NCBI GenBank assembly: GCA_964650975.1
Contig: CAZYWA010000271.1
Coordinates: 1-10,113 of the forward strand
Length of the DNA stretch: 10,113 nt
Source: CAZYWA01 sp964650975 [NCBI: uncultured bacterium]
Lineage (GTDB): Bacteria > JADJOY01
Reading direction: 5' to 3'
The notes below the pieces were generated by a model. The model did no database searches and had not been told where the DNA came from. It worked only from the letters and a program-made list of their open reading frames with translations. The position numbers and the translations under genes were made by a program. This document shows positions 6,493 through 10,113 of this stretch, in pieces (position 1 is the first letter of the stretch; each line of letters begins with the position of its first letter).

Positions 6493-7269
6493 ATGGCGAG
6501 CCGATTTGGGGGTGGGGCCCCGAAAAAACCGCGTTTTTTTCGGGGCGGGGGGCTGGAACAGCCCCCCGGGGCGGCACTGTTCGTGACGGGCACCGATACC
6601 GGTGTCGGCAAGACCTGGGTGACCGCGGCGCTCGCCCGGGCGCTGCGGGCCGCGGGGCGGTCGGTGGGCGTGGTGAAGCCGGTCGAGACCGGTTGGCCGG
6701 CCGCCCAGGTGGGGGCAGCCGAGGGCCAGCCCGACGGGATCGTGCTGCGCGACGCCGCCGGCGACGGCGATCCGCTCGACGAGATCGTCCCGTTCCGGCT
6801 GGCCGAGCCGCTGGCACCGCAGCTCGCCGCGGAGCGGGCGGGAGTCGCGATCGATGTCGATCGGATCGTGGAGCTGGTCGGGGCCAAGCGCCGCCGTCGC
6901 GACGTGGTGTTGATCGAGGGGGCCGGAGGGCTGCTGGTCCCGATCACGTCGACGGTCACGACGCTCGACCTGATCGTGCGCCTGGGCACTCCGGTGCTGG
7001 TGGTCGCGGCCAACCGGCTGGGCGTGATCAACCACACGGCCCTGACGCTCGCTTGCCTCGACCAGCGCGCCGTGCCGGTCGCGGGCGTCGTGCTGACCTG
7101 CGTCTGCGAGGGGCGCGACCTGGCGCAGGCCACGAATCCGGGGCATCTGTCGCGCACCCTCGGGCCTCGGTTCCTGGGTGAGCTCCCGCGGGTTCGCGAC
7201 CCGCGCGATCTCGATGCCGCGGCGCATGACTTGGCGGCCGCGCTCGGGCTCCTCCACGCACCGGCCTGA
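6493..7269 (+). CDS. bioD: ATP-dependent dethiobiotin synthetase BioD
   Basis: This 258-residue cytoplasmic enzyme closes the ureido ring of dethiobiotin from 7,8-diaminopelargonate, CO2 and ATP, the penultimate step of biotin synthesis. The P-loop is GTDTGVGKT (33-41), the substrate/Mg segment is KPVETG (62-67), and the second conserved motif is EGAGGLLVP (142-150). ANRLGVINHTALT (173-185) is also typical. E. coli BioD is about 225 residues; the excess is mostly an N-terminal extension of about 25 residues rich in Gly, Pro, Lys and Phe, encoded by two palindromes (6518-6567). ATG 6493 is the first start after an in-frame stop at 6460-6462 and has no clear Shine-Dalgarno. The next ATG/GTG, Val31, would remove the first beta strand, so the extension is probably translated unless a rare CTG at 6553 is used. 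No bioA, bioB or bioF is nearby. Confidence 0.88.
   Translation: MASRFGGGAPKKPRFFRGGGLEQPPGAALFVTGTDTGVGKTWVTAALARALRAAGRSVGVVKPVETGWPAAQVGAAEGQPDGIVLRDAAGDGDPLDEIVPFRLAEPLAPQLAAERAGVAIDVDRIVELVGAKRRRRDVVLIEGAGGLLVPITSTVTTLDLIVRLGTPVLVVAANRLGVINHTALTLACLDQRAVPVAGVVLTCVCEGRDLAQATNPGHLSRTLGPRFLGELPRVRDPRDLDAAAHDLAAALGLLHAPA
6518..6567. repeat. Tandem palindromes inside the 5' coding region of bioD
   Basis: CCCCGAAAAAA (6518-6528) pairs with TTTTTTCGGGG (6535-6545) around a 6-nt loop: an 11-bp perfect stem with a GC half and an AT half. One base later, GGGGGGCTG (6547-6555) pairs with CAGCCCCCC (6559-6567) around GAA: a 9-bp perfect stem. The A6 and T7 runs are unlike the surrounding GC-rich coding sequence. 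Length (50 bp) and symmetry suggest an inserted palindromic repeat that kept the frame open, or a terminator-like attenuator. No second copy occurs in the window. Confidence 0.6.
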
Positions 7270-7336
7270 GGAGCCGTCCTCTCGACGAAACCCCGGGTTT
7301 TCCCTTTGGTTTTCCGCTGTTTTCGGGCCCGAGTCC

Positions 7337-7366
7337 TTGGAACTCGCGCGGCGATCACCGTATGAT
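7337..7366 (+). promoter_or_regulatory. Candidate sigma70-type promoter of dksA
   Basis: TTGGAA (7337-7342) and TATGAT (7361-7366) are separated by 18 bp; they match the consensus at 4 and 5 of 6 positions. Transcription would start near 7373, leaving a leader of about 26 nt before the dksA ATG. It lies in the 129-bp gap after bioD and would also drive the two genes behind dksA. Confidence 0.55.
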
Positions 7367-7398
7367 GAGGGATCGATCTTCCGTGGGTGGATTGCGCC

Positions 7399-7776
7399 AT
7401 GAGTGAAACCGAGTTGGGGTATTTCCGGGACCTGTTGAACGACCAGCTGCACGAGCTGATCGACGAGGCGGAGCGCACCGTGGAGGGCATGAACGGCGAG
7501 CGCACCGAGTTCCCCGACCCCACCGACCGGGCGGCGCTCGAGTCGGATCGCAACTTCGATCTGCGCATCCGCGATCGCGAGCGCCGGCTCATCAAGAAGA
7601 TCCGCGAGGCCCTAGACCGGATCCAGGACGGCACCTTCGGGGTGTGCGAGGAGTGTGGTGGCAAGATCGGCCTCGAGCGGCTGCGCGCGCGGCCGGTGAC
7701 CACGCTTTGCATCGACTGCAAGGCGGAGCAGGAAGCCGAGGAGCGGGCGGCCGAGAAGGCGCAGCGCGGCCGATGA
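7399..7776 (+). CDS. dksA: DksA/TraR-family zinc-finger transcription factor
   Basis: This 125-residue protein is expected to enter the RNA polymerase secondary channel and modulate initiation, commonly with ppGpp. The N-terminal half is a charged helical region that would form the coiled coil. Its tip carries DPTDRA (40-45), matching the DxxDxA motif of true DksA. The C-terminal zinc finger has four cysteines, Cys83 and Cys86 (GVCEEC) and Cys104 and Cys107 (LCIDC), so it is of the classical four-Cys type. E. coli DksA is 151 residues; shorter homologues are common in other phyla. ATG 7399 is preferred, with GGTGG 8 nt upstream; a GTG at 7387 would add four residues. A promoter candidate lies just upstream. 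Assignment to DksA rather than another TraR-like member rests on the intact tip motif. Confidence 0.85.
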   Translation: MSETELGYFRDLLNDQLHELIDEAERTVEGMNGERTEFPDPTDRAALESDRNFDLRIRDRERRLIKKIREALDRIQDGTFGVCEECGGKIGLERLRARPVTTLCIDCKAEQEAEERAAEKAQRGR

Positions 7777-7795
7777 GCGCGGTGCCCCGGCTGCC

Positions 7796-9070
7796 ATGAA
7801 GCCGAACCGGGCCGAGATGAAGGCGCCCGGAGCGCGCGAGGCGTCGAAGCTCCTGGCGGCCGCCGTCCGCGGGACGACGCAGCCTGGCGAGATCGCCGAG
7901 CCGCTCGCGAGGCTGCTCGGGTCGCCGCTCGATCCCGTGGCCCTCGGATTGGTGCTCGACGGGCTGAGCAGTGCGACGGCCGCGTTCGACTGGAGCGCGA
8001 TCGACGACGTCTGGTTCGAAGCGACGCTCGAAGCCGCCGTGGAGCTCGGGCGAGGCGACCTCGTCGCGCGCGGGCTCGCGGACGCGGCACTTCCGCGCGG
8101 GCGCGCCAAGCTCCTCAAGCGCGCCGCGCACACGCTGCGCTCCCGCGGAGTCGAGGTCCCGGAGCCCGCGGCCCCTCCACGTCACGCGACGCTCGCGAGC
8201 GCCGAGTCCCGCGCCGACGAATCCGAGCGCTACACGCTGATGAGCCCGCCCGACGGAAGCGGCGCGCGCCTCCGGGTGGTGATCGCGATGCACGCCGAGG
8301 GCGCGGTGTTCGTCGAGGCCATTTTCCGCGACGACACGCTGGTGCGCGTCGCGGGCGCGTTGATGCCGCGGAAGAAGGTGCGGCAACTGCGCGACGAGCT
8401 CGAGGCCACGTGGCGGAACGAGCTGCAGCGCGTTGACGCGGGCGTCGGGGCGGCGGAAGTCCTCACCGCGTTCGCGGAAGGACGGCTCGAGTCGTCGAGC
8501 CTCCGCGAGTGGCAAGCGGAGATGCGCTCGCTGCTCGGGCCGCTCGCCGCCGGCGCGAAACCGCTTCCCGAGCCGGACCTGGCGCCGGATGCCTTGCGAC
8601 GCCGTGCCGGTGAGTCCGGGCGGCTCCTCGAGCTCAGCGAACTGGCGGGCTGGATTCCCGATCGCGCCTCGCTGCTCGACTGCCAGGAGAAGCTGCGGGT
8701 CGCTGGATCGAGCGACCTGGTGCTCAACGAGGTGCAGCGCCGCGAGCAGCTCGACGAGGCGTTCCACCGCGCGGCGCGCGACTATGCACGCGGCGCGACC
8801 CGGACGTCGCTGGCGTCGCGCTTCCGGCACCTGAGCCGGTTCCTGCTCGCTTCGGGCCGCGCGGACGACGCCGAGCGCGCGTGGGCCGCGGCGGTCGAGC
8901 TGGCCGGCGAGGGCGTGCCGGCGGCCGTCGAGCAGATGTTCCGCCGGTTGTTCGGCGACGCAGCCGGAGCCTCGGTCGCTCCCACCGCGTCCGCGCCCGC
9001 GAAGTCCGGCCTGATTCTGCCCGGTGCCGGGGAGCCCGGTCCGCCGCGCGGCGGGCTGATCCTTCCCTGA
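7796..9070 (+). CDS. Hypothetical protein with repeated GLILP at its C-terminus
   Basis: I do not recognise this 424-residue protein. It is predicted soluble: no signal peptide and no membrane segment are visible. Residues 1-120 look helical and Ala/Leu/Arg-rich. A low-complexity Pro/Ala linker follows (about 121-135). A stretch at 157-190 (RLRVVIAMHAEGAVFVEAIF onward) reads as alternating beta strands. Residues 190-390 are again charged and helical, with a likely helix pair at 320-385 (including ADDAERAWAAAVELAGEG, reminiscent of a TPR-like helix). The tail has GLILP at 405-409 and again as the last five residues (420-424), joined by a Gly/Pro linker. It starts 19 bp after dksA and ends 14 bp before ftsY, so it is likely co-transcribed with both. 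No Shine-Dalgarno is obvious; Met8 (7817) is an alternative start. Confidence 0.75.
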   Translation: MKPNRAEMKAPGAREASKLLAAAVRGTTQPGEIAEPLARLLGSPLDPVALGLVLDGLSSATAAFDWSAIDDVWFEATLEAAVELGRGDLVARGLADAALPRGRAKLLKRAAHTLRSRGVEVPEPAAPPRHATLASAESRADESERYTLMSPPDGSGARLRVVIAMHAEGAVFVEAIFRDDTLVRVAGALMPRKKVRQLRDELEATWRNELQRVDAGVGAAEVLTAFAEGRLESSSLREWQAEMRSLLGPLAAGAKPLPEPDLAPDALRRRAGESGRLLELSELAGWIPDRASLLDCQEKLRVAGSSDLVLNEVQRREQLDEAFHRAARDYARGATRTSLASRFRHLSRFLLASGRADDAERAWAAAVELAGEGVPAAVEQMFRRLFGDAAGASVAPTASAPAKSGLILPGAGEPGPPRGGLILP

Positions 9071-9084
9071 CGAGCGAGTCGCAC

Positions 9085-10113
9085 ATGGACCGTTTGGACC
9101 GCTTCATCGATCCGATCCACGACCGGCTGCGCGAGTGGGCTCAGCTGCTCTGGTCCTACGTCCAGGGACTGACACCGGATCAGATCCAGCTCTGTTTTCT
9201 GGGTCTCCTGGCAGTCGGCTGCTTGCTCTCGATCTGGCTGCTCTACTCGATCCACCGGCGTTCGCACCCGGCGGAACGAGACGATCTGGGACAGGAACGC
9301 GGTCGGGAGGTCGGCCTGCCGACCTTCGTGGAGCCGGGACGCGCCGGTGGCACCGGCCACGCCGCCGCGGAAATCGATTCGGGCGGCGGCCCCGAGGACG
9401 TCTCGGATCAGACTCCCGCCCCGCCGCGTCCCGCGAAGCCCGCGGCTGCGCCGGCGGCCGTTCCGCTGCAGCCCGTGCCCGCCGCGATCGAGGCCGCTCC
9501 CAGCCGGGAGACCCTGATCTCGAGGCTTCGCAACGGCCTCTCCGCCACCCGCAACGGCCTGGTGCGGAAGCTCGATGCGCTCGTGGGCGCCCGCGGGCCA
9601 CTCGACGACAGCGTGATCGCCGAGATCGAGGAAGTCCTGATCGCGAGCGACGTGGGGGTGCGGACCGCGGCGGGCCTCCTCGAATCGGTGCGCAGCGGCA
9701 TGCGTTCGGGGCGCATCCGCACCGCCAGCGATCTGCGCACCGCGCTCAAGGAGCGGATCTTCTCGATTCTGTCGCTCGAGGGTGCCTCGCCCAGGCCGGT
9801 CACCCAGTCACCCCAGGTGATCCTGGTAGTGGGCGTCAACGGGACCGGCAAGACCACGTCGATCGGCAAGCTCGCCGCGCGCCTCAAGCGCGACGGGAAG
9901 CAGGTGATGCTGGCGGCCGCCGACACGTTCCGCGCCGCCGCGATCGAGCAGCTCGAGGTGTGGGGTCAGCGCTCGGGCATCCCGGTCATCCGCCAGGCGG
10001 AGGGCTCCGATCCGGGAGCCGTCGCGTTCGATGCGCTGCAAGCCGCCAAGGCGCGCGGCATGGACGTGCTGATCGTCGACACCGCCGGCCGGATGCACAC
10101 CAAGAAGAACCTG
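9085..10113 (+). CDS. ftsY: Signal recognition particle receptor FtsY (3' end beyond window)
   Basis: The first 343 residues of the SRP receptor GTPase are present; the frame is open to the window edge. FtsY docks the SRP-ribosome complex at the inner membrane for co-translational insertion. It begins with a membrane segment, LCFLGLLAVGCLLSIWLLYS (36-55), as in FtsY proteins anchored by a transmembrane helix rather than only an acidic domain. A variable Pro/Ala linker follows (about 105-140), then the N domain helical bundle (about 142-230). The G domain shows the P-loop GVNGTGKTT (250-258), the SRP-family insertion-box start DTFRAAAIEQL (280-290) and DTAGR (332-336). GVNGTGKTT and DTFRAAAIEQL favour FtsY over Ffh. 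The missing C-terminal part should contain the TKLD motif. The ATG at 9085 has only a weak purine-rich site upstream. Confidence 0.93.
   Translation, partial: MDRLDRFIDPIHDRLREWAQLLWSYVQGLTPDQIQLCFLGLLAVGCLLSIWLLYSIHRRSHPAERDDLGQERGREVGLPTFVEPGRAGGTGHAAAEIDSGGGPEDVSDQTPAPPRPAKPAAAPAAVPLQPVPAAIEAAPSRETLISRLRNGLSATRNGLVRKLDALVGARGPLDDSVIAEIEEVLIASDVGVRTAAGLLESVRSGMRSGRIRTASDLRTALKERIFSILSLEGASPRPVTQSPQVILVVGVNGTGKTTSIGKLAARLKRDGKQVMLAAADTFRAAAIEQLEVWGQRSGIPVIRQAEGSDPGAVAFDALQAAKARGMDVLIVDTAGRMHTKKNL

Noticed and set aside
7287-7331. T-rich stretch with GGTTTTCC repeats after bioD as a terminator or decayed copy of the bioD palindrome
   Set aside because: The only perfect symmetry (AAACCC-C-GGGTTT) leaves no room for a loop, and similarity to the bioD palindrome is limited to short A/T and GGG runs.
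5229-8090. Very long open frame on the minus strand (about 950 codons)
   Set aside because: It lies opposite the thiolase, bioD and dksA genes, which have clear family motifs. Its translation is Arg/Ser/Ala-rich low complexity, as expected for antisense frames in GC-rich DNA.

Overview
The window is about 10.1 kb of very GC-rich DNA in which every confidently called gene lies on the + strand. Gene content fits a Gram-negative, deltaproteobacteria-like organism: a complete branched-chain-amino-acid-type (Liv/HAAT) ABC importer beside an SCP-x-type thiolase, then bioD, dksA and ftsY. Lineages such as Myxococcota or Binatota/Desulfobacterota are possible, but this is inference from gene content and base composition and has not been tested by homology search.

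Layout. (1) Positions 1-228 hold no gene; they contain a cluster of inverted repeats and a plausible sigma70-type promoter (170-199). (2) Positions 229-5024 hold a five-gene importer operon: periplasmic binding protein (livJ/K-like), permeases livH and livM, and ATPases livG and livF. The last four are tightly packed, with a 7-bp gap, a 4-bp overlap and a 20-bp gap; 165 bp separate the binding protein from livH. (3) Positions 5256-6422 encode an SCP-x/lipid-transfer-type thiolase behind a strong Shine-Dalgarno sequence. (4) Positions 6493-7269 encode dethiobiotin synthetase (bioD), whose N-terminal coding region is occupied by two strong adjacent palindromes. (5) Positions 7399-7776 encode a DksA-type zinc-finger regulator with its own promoter, followed by an unrecognised 424-residue protein (7796-9070) and by ftsY (9085 onward), which runs off the right edge.

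The most notable non-coding signal is a pair of candidate structured RNA elements in the two longest gaps of the liv region: 1418-1520 (livJ-livH) and 5042-5162 (livF-thiolase). Both have an enclosing stem, a hairpin with a CG-AGGGAC-CG apex, an abutting middle stem opened by CTCC and closed by GGAG and holding a 5-bp tetraloop hairpin, and an abutting hairpin with a CG-GTCCCT-CG apex. The two apical loops are perfect reverse complements, so they could kiss, or open into a 10-12 bp long-range duplex. Stem sequences differ between copies while pairing is kept, and the loops are identical. I do not recognise this as a named RNA family.

Working together: the transporter would bind a small hydrophobic amino acid or carboxylate in the periplasm and import it with ATP; the thiolase would cleave a 3-ketoacyl-CoA. 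Their adjacency hints at uptake and beta-oxidation-like degradation of an organic acid, but the substrate cannot be read from sequence. The bioD-dksA-hypothetical-ftsY segment looks like ordinary housekeeping.
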